A DNA stretch of 7,592 nucleotides. Source: an uncultured Rhodospirillales bacterium (GTDB taxonomy: Bacteria; Pseudomonadota; Alphaproteobacteria; Acetobacterales; Acetobacteraceae). The notes beneath the pieces are model-generated. The model ran no database searches and had not been told where the DNA came from. It saw only the letters and a program-made list of their open reading frames with translations. Both the position numbers and the translations under genes were made by a program. Shown here piece by piece: positions 1-5,955 of the stretch. Location of the stretch: the NCBI GenBank assembly GCA_903928045.1, contig CAIYPH010000673.1:1-7592 (forward strand), written 5' to 3'. Numbering within the stretch: position 1 is the first letter of the stretch; every line of letters starts with the position of its first letter.

Positions 1-2
1 TC

Positions 3-254
3 GGCGGGTCGGACATCTGCCACGCCCCCGAAAGCAATACCCCGGCGGACGATGGCCATGGCAACGCCGCGCATGATTGTGCCCTCTGCCCGGCCTGCCT
101 GACCGCGCTGCCCTCGCTGATGGCGGGGCCGACAGCAACAGCACCTTCGGTCGTGGCCTACGCGGTGCGCTACGTACAGCCACCTTCGGGCGCCGGCCCG
201 CCGGCAGCGCAGAACGCGAGCGCAAGGCCACGAGGCCCCCCCGGACTGGTCTGA
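3..254 (+). CDS. DUF2946-type small protein, C-terminal part (5' end outside window)
   Basis: An open frame runs from the window edge to a TGA at 252-254, giving the last 83 residues; its start lies upstream. Visible are an Ile-Cys-His near the start of the fragment, a Cys/His cluster HDCALCPAC about 30 residues in, a short hydrophobic stretch (LTALPSLMAG), and a terminal Arg-Gly-Pro-Pro motif (PRGPPGL). An early ICx motif, a central C-x2-C and a terminal RGPP are what I recall of DUF2946 proteins, small and probably membrane-associated, often found beside copper genes; their function is not established. The cysteines and histidines could bind metal, which is inference. It sits 69 bp upstream of a copper chaperone gene on the same strand and probably belongs to that operon. 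The N-terminal hydrophobic part cannot be checked here, so the family call is likely but not certain. Confidence 0.7.
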   Translation, partial: GGSDICHAPESNTPADDGHGNAAHDCALCPACLTALPSLMAGPTATAPSVVAYAVRYVQPPSGAGPPAAQNASARPRGPPGLV

Positions 255-323
255 TCACGCCTCCGCCGCGCCGGGAGACCGGGGCGGCCGATTGCTCATG
301 ACCATTGTCCGGAGACTCTCCCC

Positions 324-824
324 ATGTCGATTTTCCGTCGCGCCACCCTTCTGCTCGCCTTTTCCATCGCCAGCCCCGCCTTCGCCCAGGCCCCCGCCAT
401 CCAGGTTGACCATCCCTGGGCCCGCGCCACCGCCCCGGCCGCCAAAGCCGGCGGCGTATTCATGACCCTCACCGACACCGGCGCCCCGGACCAGCTGGTC
501 GCCGCCGCCACCCCCGTCGCTGACACGGCCGAGGTGCACCGCACGGTCGAGGAAAACGGCGTGATGAAGATGCAGCCCGTAACCGCGCTTGACCTTTCGC
601 CGGGCCAGGCGGTGCGGTTCGCCCCGGGCGGCTATCACGTGATGCTGATGGGCCTCAAGCAGCAGCTCAAGCCCGGCGACACCTTCCCGCTGACCCTCAC
701 CTTCGCCAAGGCGGCGCCGCTGACGGTGACGGTAAACGTGGAGGCCGCCGGCGCCGCCGGTCCGTCGCACGACATGCACTCCAGCCACGCCATGCCCGGC
801 ATGGCGCCGGCCGCCAAGCCCTGA
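324..824 (+). CDS. Periplasmic copper chaperone PCu(A)C
   Basis: A 166-residue secreted protein of the PCu(A)C (DUF461) family. These proteins bind Cu(I) in the periplasm and hand it to cytochrome oxidase assembly, notably the CuA site. A signal peptide covers about residues 1-21 (Arg5-Arg6, hydrophobic core, AFA before Gln22). The family's copper ligands are recognisable: His72, then Met81/Met83 in ENGVMKM, then His105-x-Met107 in GGYHVMLMGL, matching the H-x10-M-x21-H-x-M pattern with small spacing shifts. A tail from residue 149 is rich in His and Met (HDMHSSHAMPGM); similar tails in relatives provide extra copper binding. The start is supported by GGAG at 311-314, nine bases before the ATG. 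The next gene begins 14 bp after the stop. Family call is firm; the exact recipient of the copper is inferred. Confidence 0.93.
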   Translation: MSIFRRATLLLAFSIASPAFAQAPAIQVDHPWARATAPAAKAGGVFMTLTDTGAPDQLVAAATPVADTAEVHRTVEENGVMKMQPVTALDLSPGQAVRFAPGGYHVMLMGLKQQLKPGDTFPLTLTFAKAAPLTVTVNVEAAGAAGPSHDMHSSHAMPGMAPAAKP

Positions 825-838
825 AGGGAGAACCGCAC

Positions 839-1780
839 ATGAGCCCGCATCCGACACGTAGCCTCGGTATCGCCGCCGCCATGCTCGCCGCAACCGCCCT
901 GCCCGCCGACGCCCACGGCGTGGCCGGGGCGCGCGTTTTCCTCAGCACGCTGCAATTCGACGACCCCGCGGTCGCCGACGAGGCGACGCTGCCCACCGCC
1001 AGCTGGACCCGGCAGCCAGCCTCCGGCGGCGCCGGGCCGAGCAACGAGTTCGACCTCAACACCAGCTTCGCCAAGCGCATCACCGATAGTTTCGGGGTCT
1101 CGGTCTCGGTCGGCCATACTTGGCTCGCGACCATGGGCGACAAGACGCGCAACGGCTGGCAGAACATCGATGTCGGGTTGAAATACCAAGCCTATGTGAA
1201 CCCCGAGCACGAGTTCATGGCTGCGGTCGGGCTCGACCGCGAATTCGCCCGCACCGGAACCCCTACCATCGGGGCGGACTCGGTTTCGACCACCACGCCG
1301 TCGATCAGCTTCGGCAAGGGGCTTGGCGACCTGCCGATCGGCGCGCTGCGGCCGCTCGCGATCACCGGGCAGTTCGGCGTGGCGGTCTCCGAGCGCGGGT
1401 TCCAGGTGGATTCCAGCGGCGGGGATAATGGCGGGCACGAGAACCGCTGGATCGGCGGCCTGGCACTACAATACTCCATCCCCTATTTGCAGAGCCAGGT
1501 GAAGGACTACGGGCTGCCGGACTGGCTGGCCAACCTCTCCCCGCTGGTCGAGATCGCGTGGTCCTCGCCGACCGGCCGCCCCAGCACCCAGCCGATGCAG
1601 CTCCTGGTGGCGCCGGGCGTCGCCTACTCCGGCGACTGGTATCAGCTCACCGCCGAGGCGCTGATTCCAGCCAACCGCAACACCGGGCGCAACCTTGGCG
1701 TGGTCGCCGAATTCCACGTCTTCCTCGACGACATTTTCCCCAAATCCCTCGGTGCCCCCATCACCCAGTGGGTCCGGTGA
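839..1780 (+). CDS. Predicted outer-membrane beta-barrel protein of the copper operon
   Basis: A 313-residue protein with a signal peptide (about residues 1-25, ending ADA before His26). The mature part has no long hydrophobic helix. It shows many alternating polar/hydrophobic segments with aromatic or glycine edges, for example GVSVSVGHTWLA, QNIDVGLKYQAYV, LAITGQFGVAVS, WIGGLALQYSI and LGVVAEFHVFL, as expected for a beta-barrel. The DDPAVADEATLPT stretch after the mature N-terminus resembles uncharacterised proteins I associate with bacterial copper clusters. The start follows AAGGGAG at 824-830, eight bases upstream. The gene lies between a copper chaperone and copC, so a porin or copper-binding outer-membrane role (CopB/PcoB-like position) is plausible. 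I see no CopB-type Met-rich repeats. The C-terminus is QWVR rather than the usual terminal aromatic, so barrel topology and function remain inference. Confidence 0.75.
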   Translation: MSPHPTRSLGIAAAMLAATALPADAHGVAGARVFLSTLQFDDPAVADEATLPTASWTRQPASGGAGPSNEFDLNTSFAKRITDSFGVSVSVGHTWLATMGDKTRNGWQNIDVGLKYQAYVNPEHEFMAAVGLDREFARTGTPTIGADSVSTTTPSISFGKGLGDLPIGALRPLAITGQFGVAVSERGFQVDSSGGDNGGHENRWIGGLALQYSIPYLQSQVKDYGLPDWLANLSPLVEIAWSSPTGRPSTQPMQLLVAPGVAYSGDWYQLTAEALIPANRNTGRNLGVVAEFHVFLDDIFPKSLGAPITQWVR

Positions 1781-1790
1781 CATCGGATGC

Positions 1791-1795
1791 AGGAG
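1791..1795 (+). promoter_or_regulatory. Ribosome binding site deciding the copC start
   Basis: AGGAG lies six bases before the ATG at 1802. An in-frame ATG at 1787 would start just upstream of this motif, so it could not use it and would put a non-typical MQEFI in front of the signal peptide. The 1802 start is therefore preferred. Confidence 0.7.
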
Positions 1796-1801
1796 TTCAT
1801 C

Positions 1802-2161
1802 ATGAAACGTCGCAGTCTCATTTTTGCCGCCACCGCCTTGGTCGGGTCGGCCGGAGCTGCCTCGGCGCATGCCCGGCTGCGCTCGGCGGTGCCCGCGCCC
1901 GGCGATATGCTCGCGGCCGCGCCGAAGGAGGTGTCGATCGTCTTTTCCGAGGCGCTGGAGCCGAAATTCAGCCGCATCGAGGTCACCGACGCCGCCGGGG
2001 TGCGCGTCGATGACGGCGCGGCCCATAGCGGGGCGGACGCGAAGACCCTGGTCGTCGCGCTGAAACCGCTCGCCCCCGGCGACTACAAGGTGGCCTGGTG
2101 GGCCACCTCGGTCGACACCCACAAGACCGAAGGGTCCTTCAGCTTCATGCTGCACGGCTGA
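1802..2161 (+). CDS. copC: CopC, periplasmic Cu(II)-binding protein
   Basis: A 119-residue protein of the CopC/YobA/PcoC family, a small periplasmic beta-sandwich that binds copper and often works with CopD. The signal peptide is MKRRSLIFAATALVGSAGAASA, cleaved after Ala22, so the mature protein would begin with His23 in HARLRSAVPAPGD, the family signature. The Cu(II) site uses the N-terminal amine and His plus a C-terminal Asp and His; here these are His23 and Asp105/His107 in SVDTHKTEGSFSF. The Met-rich Cu(I) loop of PcoC/CopC from plasmid resistance operons is missing; the mature part has only Met36 and Met116. This suggests a Cu(II)-only form. The gene begins 21 bp after the barrel protein gene, and its stop shares a base with the copD start. 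Confidence 0.93.
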   Translation: MKRRSLIFAATALVGSAGAASAHARLRSAVPAPGDMLAAAPKEVSIVFSEALEPKFSRIEVTDAAGVRVDDGAAHSGADAKTLVVALKPLAPGDYKVAWWATSVDTHKTEGSFSFMLHG

Positions 2162-3501
2162 TGGGGCCAGCCGCCCACCTGCTGGCCGATCTCGGCGCCA
2201 TGACGGTCTTCGGGACCTTGGCGTTCCAGACCGCCGTGGTCGGCCGGGCAATGCGCGGCCTGATCCTCGCGTCGCTCGTCGCCTGCCTCGCCGGCGGTCT
2301 GCTCTGGCTGTCCGAGCAGGCTGCCGCGTTCGGCGCCGAGGTCTCGATGGTGCTGACCGCGACCTGGTTCGGGCGGGTGATGGCGGCACAGATGGCGCTG
2401 GTCGCGCTCGGGGCGTTGCTTGGCGGACGGGCTGGCCTCGTCCTCGCCGGGCTGGGCGTCGCCATCGGCGCGGCGCGCGGCCATGGCGCGGCGATGGGCG
2501 ATGGCGACGGCCTGGTCGTCAGCCACGCCCTGCATCTGCAGGCGGCCGGGGCCTGGCTCGGGTCCCTGCCGGCATTGTTTTTGTCGATCCGGGCCGGCGA
2601 GGATATTGCGGCCCGGCGTTATGCAAGGCTCGGCCTCCCCGCCGTCCTCCTGCTTGCGGGGACGGCGGCTTGGCAGGGCTGGATCCTCGGCGGCGGCCTG
2701 CCCGGGCTGCTCGGCACCGCGTATGGCGGTGTTCTCGGGGTAAAGGCAGCCCTGTTCGCCGCGCTGCTGCTGCTCGCCTGCCTCCACCATTTCCGCCTGG
2801 TACCCGCCCTGCCGGGCCGGCGCGGCATATTCTGCGCCAGCATCCTGGTAGAGGCCGGCCTCGGTATCGGCGTCCTCGCTGCGGCCGTCGCGCTGTCCGC
2901 CATGGCGCCGGGAATGCACGAACAACCCTGGTGGCGCTTCCCCTGGCGGCCCGACGGGTTCGCCTTCGCCGACCCCGATCTGCGCGCCGAGGTGGGGACC
3001 GGCCTCGCGCTGTGCGCCCTCGCCGCGATGCTGGCGGTCGCGGGCTGGTGGCGGCACTCCCTCTGGCTCGGCGTCCCCGTCGCACTGTGGTTCGGCGTGC
3101 CGCATCTCGACCTGCTGTTCGTGCCAGCCTACCCCACCAGCTACTGGCAGCAGCCGGAACCGGCCACCCGGGAGACGGTCGCGCGCGGCGACACCCTCTA
3201 CACGGAGTACTGCGCGGCCTGCCACGGCGTGGAAAAGCGCGGCGACGGACCCCGGGCCCGCACCCTGGCCATCCCGCCCGCCGATCTCACCGCCGAGCAT
3301 GTGTGGGACCACGCGGATGGCGAGCTGTTCTGGTGGCTCACCGCGGGGATGCCCGGCCCCAACGGACGTCCGGTGATGCCCGGCTTCGGCGAAACGCTGA
3401 GCGAAGGGGATCGCTGGGCCCTGATCGACGCCATCCGCGCCGCCAACCCCCATCGCCGCCCGGCGCCCGTGCTCGGCGGCCATCGCCATGGCGGCGGCTA
3501 G
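2161..3501 (+). CDS. copD: CopD copper membrane protein fused to a C-terminal cytochrome c domain
   Basis: A 446-residue inner-membrane protein. Residues 1-250 fit the CopD family: about eight hydrophobic segments (near 5-27, 33-51, 70-87, 90-104, 118-142, 157-177, 188-210, 225-248), with SHALHLQAAGAWLGSL around 121-136 and GGVLGVKAALFAALLLLA around 189-206 as characteristic helices. After a Trp-rich loop (255-275) come two more hydrophobic segments (279-295, 301-322). Then follows a cytochrome c domain (about 337-428) with heme motif CAACH at 351-355 and a likely axial Met406 in RPVMPGFG (Met397 is the alternative). The heme domain must face the periplasm. The tail has His431, His441 and His443. 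The ATG shares its A with the copC stop (TGATG) and has no clear ribosome site, so coupling is likely. An in-frame ATG at 2098 lies inside copC and is unlikely. CopD is thought to move copper across the inner membrane; the heme's role is unknown. Confidence 0.9.
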   Translation: MGPAAHLLADLGAMTVFGTLAFQTAVVGRAMRGLILASLVACLAGGLLWLSEQAAAFGAEVSMVLTATWFGRVMAAQMALVALGALLGGRAGLVLAGLGVAIGAARGHGAAMGDGDGLVVSHALHLQAAGAWLGSLPALFLSIRAGEDIAARRYARLGLPAVLLLAGTAAWQGWILGGGLPGLLGTAYGGVLGVKAALFAALLLLACLHHFRLVPALPGRRGIFCASILVEAGLGIGVLAAAVALSAMAPGMHEQPWWRFPWRPDGFAFADPDLRAEVGTGLALCALAAMLAVAGWWRHSLWLGVPVALWFGVPHLDLLFVPAYPTSYWQQPEPATRETVARGDTLYTEYCAACHGVEKRGDGPRARTLAIPPADLTAEHVWDHADGELFWWLTAGMPGPNGRPVMPGFGETLSEGDRWALIDAIRAANPHRRPAPVLGGHRHGGG

Positions 3502-3512
3502 ATTTTCACCGC

Positions 3513-3527
3513 GCGACCACGGGTCGC
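3513..3527 (+). terminator. Small hairpin after copD, weak terminator candidate
   Basis: GCGACC (3513-3518) and GGTCGC (3522-3527) form a perfect 6-bp stem with a 3-base loop, 11 bases after the copD stop. No run of T follows, so intrinsic termination is doubtful. It could also be chance in GC-rich DNA or a transcript-end stabiliser. Confidence 0.25.
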
Positions 3528-3547
3528 CACGCTATATCCACCCTCGC

Positions 3548-4816
3548 ATGCCCCAAAACGCCCCCCGCCCCCTGCTCACCGACCGCCGCCTGTGGATCAT
3601 CGCCGCCCTCGGCTTCGCCTCCGGCCTGCCGCTCGCCCTGTCCGGCTTCACGCTGCGGCAATGGCTGACCGAGGGTCAGGTCTCCCTCGCCGCGATCGGG
3701 CTCACCGCCAATATCGGCCTCTCCTACACGCTGAAATTCCTCTGGGCCCCCCTGCTCGACGAGGTCCGCCCGCCCGGCCCGCTCGCCCGCTTCGGCCAGC
3801 GCCGCGGTTGGCTGCTGATGGTGCAGCCCCCGCTGGTCGCGTCCATCGCCTGGCTCGCGCTGTCCGACGCCGCGGCCGCGCCAGTCATGGCGATCAGCGC
3901 CGCCGCCTGCATCGCCTTCTTCTCCGCCACCCAGGACATCGCGGTCGACGCCTGGCGCATCGAGGCGTTCGACCAGCGCCTGCAAGGCGCCGCGCTGGCC
4001 GGCTATGTCTGGGGCTACCGCCTGGCCATGCTGATCTCCGGCGCCGGCGTCATCGCCGCGGCCGGCACCATCGGCTGGCACGGCGCGCTCGGCCTCGTCG
4101 CCGTGCTCTCCGCGCTCGGCATCATCGTCACCCTCCTCGCCCCCGAACCGCCGGCCATCCCCCGCGTCCAGGGCGGCGCCGGCTGGATGGCCCGCAGCGT
4201 CATCGCCTTCCGCGACCCCCTGCGCGACTTCCTCGCCCGCCCCGGCGCGCTGGTCATCATCGCCTATGTCGCGCTCTTCAACCTCGGCGAGGCGATGGCC
4301 GGCGTCATGCTCGCCCCCTTCTACCGCCACCTCGGCTTTGACCGCGCCGCCGTCGCCACCGCCATCGGCCCCTTCTCGCTGATCGCCACCATGTCCGGCA
4401 TCGCGCTCGGCGGCTGGCTGGTCGCCCGCATCGGCCTGCAACGAGCGCTGATTTCCACCGGCTTCATCCAGATGGCGGCGATGGCACTCTACGTGCTCCT
4501 CAGCACCCTGCCCGGCAATCACCCGGTGCTCTACGCCACCGTGATCTGCGAGGCCTTCGTGCAGGGCCTCGCCAACGCCGCCTTCCTCGCCTACCTCTCC
4601 GGCCTCTGCGCGCGAAAATTCGCCGCCACCCACTACGCGCTGCTCACCTCGGTTGCCCCCATCGCCTCGCACACCGTTGGCGGCCTGTCCGGCTTCCTGG
4701 TTCCCCTCACCGGCTGGACCCTGTTCTACACCATCGCCATGGCCGCGGCCCTGCCGGGGATGCTGGTGATGCTCTATATCCTCCGCCGCTACCCGCCCCA
4801 GGAGATCGCCGCGTGA
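3548..4816 (+). CDS. ampG: AmpG-like muropeptide permease (MFS)
   Basis: A 422-residue polytopic membrane protein with about twelve hydrophobic segments. AmpG carries anhydro-muropeptides from peptidoglycan turnover across the inner membrane into the cytoplasm for recycling and, in some bacteria, for AmpC beta-lactamase signalling. The N-terminal half matches AmpG closely: LGFASGLPLALSGFTLRQWL (21-40), YTLKFLWAPLLDE (60-72), RRGWLL (85-90) and FFSATQDIAVDAWRIE (124-139). It is shorter than the 491 residues of E. coli AmpG, as in many alphaproteobacterial homologues. ATG 3548 puts the first helix at the distance seen in E. coli. An in-frame ATG at 3488 would overlap the end of copD and add 20 polar residues. 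No Shine-Dalgarno motif precedes 3548, so the start is moderately certain. The stop overlaps the next gene. Substrate is inferred from family. Confidence 0.88.
   Translation: MPQNAPRPLLTDRRLWIIAALGFASGLPLALSGFTLRQWLTEGQVSLAAIGLTANIGLSYTLKFLWAPLLDEVRPPGPLARFGQRRGWLLMVQPPLVASIAWLALSDAAAAPVMAISAAACIAFFSATQDIAVDAWRIEAFDQRLQGAALAGYVWGYRLAMLISGAGVIAAAGTIGWHGALGLVAVLSALGIIVTLLAPEPPAIPRVQGGAGWMARSVIAFRDPLRDFLARPGALVIIAYVALFNLGEAMAGVMLAPFYRHLGFDRAAVATAIGPFSLIATMSGIALGGWLVARIGLQRALISTGFIQMAAMALYVLLSTLPGNHPVLYATVICEAFVQGLANAAFLAYLSGLCARKFAATHYALLTSVAPIASHTVGGLSGFLVPLTGWTLFYTIAMAAALPGMLVMLYILRRYPPQEIAA
4800..4804 (+). promoter_or_regulatory. Ribosome binding site supporting a GTG start
   Basis: AGGAG lies inside the last codons of the ampG-like gene, eight bases before GTG 4813. 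It supports GTG as the real start of the ureohydrolase and a 4-bp GTGA overlap between the two genes. Confidence 0.7.
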
Positions 4817-5781
4817 TCAAGCACCCCGCCCGCTACCCCGACCTCGCCGACCCCCAGGCCCGCCCGCGCTACACCGGCATCTCCACCTTCTTCCGCGCCC
4901 CCACCACCGAGGACCTCGCCGCCGCGGATATCGGCATCATCGGCGTCCCCTTCGATGGCGGCGTCACCAACCGCTCCGGCGCCCGCCATGGCCCCCGCGC
5001 CGTGCGCGAGCAATCGAGCCTGCTGCGCCGCTACAACGGCGTCACCGGCGTAAAACCCTTCGAAATCGCCCGCGTGCGCGATCTCGGCGATTGCTGGATC
5101 GAGCAGCCCTTCGAGCTCAAGGGCGCACTCGGCGAAATCGAGGCCTTCCTCGCCACCGTGGTGGCGGCCAATGTGATCCCCCTCTCGGTCGGCGGCGATC
5201 ACTCGATCTCCTGGCCCATCCTGCGCGCCATCGCCGCCCGCCGCCCGGTCGGCCTCATCCACATCGACGCCCATTGCGACACCGGGGACGACTATCTCGG
5301 CTCCCGCTTCCACCACGGCGCCCCCTTCCGCCGCGCCGTCGAGGAAGGCCTGATCGACCCGAAACGCACCATCCAGATCGGCATCCGCGGCACCGTCAAC
5401 GACCCGGACATGTGGGGCTTCAGCCGCGACGCCGGCATGCGCATCCTCGACATGGAGGAATTCCACGACCGCGGCTGGGCCTTCGCCGCCCAGGAGGCCC
5501 GCCGCGTCGCCGGCGACGGCCCCGTCTACCTCACCTACGACATCGACAGCCTCGACCCCTCCCAGGCCCCCGGCACCGGCACCCCGGAAGCCGGCGGCAT
5601 CCAGGCGATCGAGGCACTCCGCCTGCTGCGCGGGCTGCGCGGGCTCGATTTCGTCGGCGGTGACCTCGTCGAAGTCGCACCCGGCTTCGATCCTGGCACG
5701 CTGACCGCCTTCAACGGGGCGTCACTGCTGTTTGAGATCCTGTGTCTGCTGGCGGAGGCGTTCGAGAAGCGGGAGAAGTGA
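4813..5781 (+). CDS. Agmatinase/guanidinobutyrase-type ureohydrolase
   Basis: A 322-residue cytoplasmic enzyme of the arginase/agmatinase superfamily, which hydrolyses guanidino compounds to an amine and urea using two metal ions, usually Mn2+. All metal ligands are visible: His130 in GGDHS, Asp152/His154/Asp156 in HIDAHCDTGDD, and Asp243/Asp245 in YDIDSLDPS. The loop APGTGTPEAGG (252-262, Glu259) and the late VGGDLVEVAP (281-290, Glu287) are also family-typical. The YTGISTFFRAP start and overall length fit the agmatinase, guanidinobutyrase and guanidinopropionase branch rather than arginase. Which substrate it takes (agmatine for putrescine synthesis, 4-guanidinobutyrate, or another) cannot be read from sequence alone, so no symbol is given. 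The GTG start overlaps the ampG-like stop by 4 bp and has a good ribosome site. The repeat element begins two bases after its stop. Confidence 0.9.
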   Translation: MIKHPARYPDLADPQARPRYTGISTFFRAPTTEDLAAADIGIIGVPFDGGVTNRSGARHGPRAVREQSSLLRRYNGVTGVKPFEIARVRDLGDCWIEQPFELKGALGEIEAFLATVVAANVIPLSVGGDHSISWPILRAIAARRPVGLIHIDAHCDTGDDYLGSRFHHGAPFRRAVEEGLIDPKRTIQIGIRGTVNDPDMWGFSRDAGMRILDMEEFHDRGWAFAAQEARRVAGDGPVYLTYDIDSLDPSQAPGTGTPEAGGIQAIEALRLLRGLRGLDFVGGDLVEVAPGFDPGTLTAFNGASLLFEILCLLAEAFEKREK

Positions 5782-5783
5782 AG

Positions 5784-5933
5784 GGAAGCGCTTCTTTTTT
5801 GAAAAAAAGAAACAAAAAACTTTTGTCCGCTTTGCTGGGTACCGCTCCCCACCATCCGCCCTCCGTACGCCAACGGCATGGATGGAACAAAAAGTTTTTT
5901 GGTTCTTTTTGTTCACAAAAAGAACACCCTTCC
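5784..5933. repeat. Nested inverted-repeat element (MITE-like), ~150 bp
   Basis: Two A/T-rich arms, 5784-5828 and 5884-5933, are imperfect inverted repeats. Aligning the left arm to the reverse complement of the right, the core from TTCTTTTT to ACTTTT differs by one substitution and two single-base indels, flanked by GGAAG at the outer end. Each arm also folds on itself: TTCTTTTTT/AAAAAAGAA (5792-5800 with 5803-5811) on the left, and GTTCTTTTTG/CAAAAAGAAC (5902-5911 with 5916-5925, loop TTCA) on the right. The middle (5829-5883) is GC-rich like the genome and holds CCATCC/GGATGG (5852-5857, 5880-5885). There is no coding capacity for a transposase. It contrasts sharply in base composition with its surroundings. 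It could be a miniature mobile element, a paired terminator, or both. Confidence 0.75.
5785..5800 (+). terminator. Palindrome plus T-run after the ureohydrolase gene
   Basis: GAAGCGCTTC (5785-5794) is a perfect 10-base palindrome followed by six T, three bases after the stop codon. The layout resembles an intrinsic terminator, but the palindrome has no loop of its own, so the actual RNA fold is probably the larger nested hairpin of the repeat. Function is inferred. Confidence 0.4.
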
Positions 5934-5955
5934 TCCCCCTTTACGATCGGCCACC

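Noticed and set aside
255..893. Long open frame on the - strand across the PCu(A)C gene
   Set aside because: It is a shadow frame produced by high GC; its protein has low-complexity Gly/Arg/His content and no recognisable family, while the + strand frame is a clear copper chaperone with signal peptide and ligands.
2083..3489. 468-residue open frame on the - strand opposite copD
   Set aside because: No hydrophobic pattern or family motif and biased composition; the + strand frame has the CopD helices and the CAACH heme site.
3531..3539. TATATC as a possible -10 promoter element before the ampG-like gene
   Set aside because: No convincing -35 hexamer lies 16-18 bases upstream, and a single A/T-rich hexamer is too weak to call a promoter.
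5782..5955. Small coding frames in the intergenic repeat region
   Set aside because: They consist of Phe/Lys runs from the A/T-rich arms and cross-frame extension into neighbours, with no ribosome sites; the inverted-repeat structure explains the sequence better.
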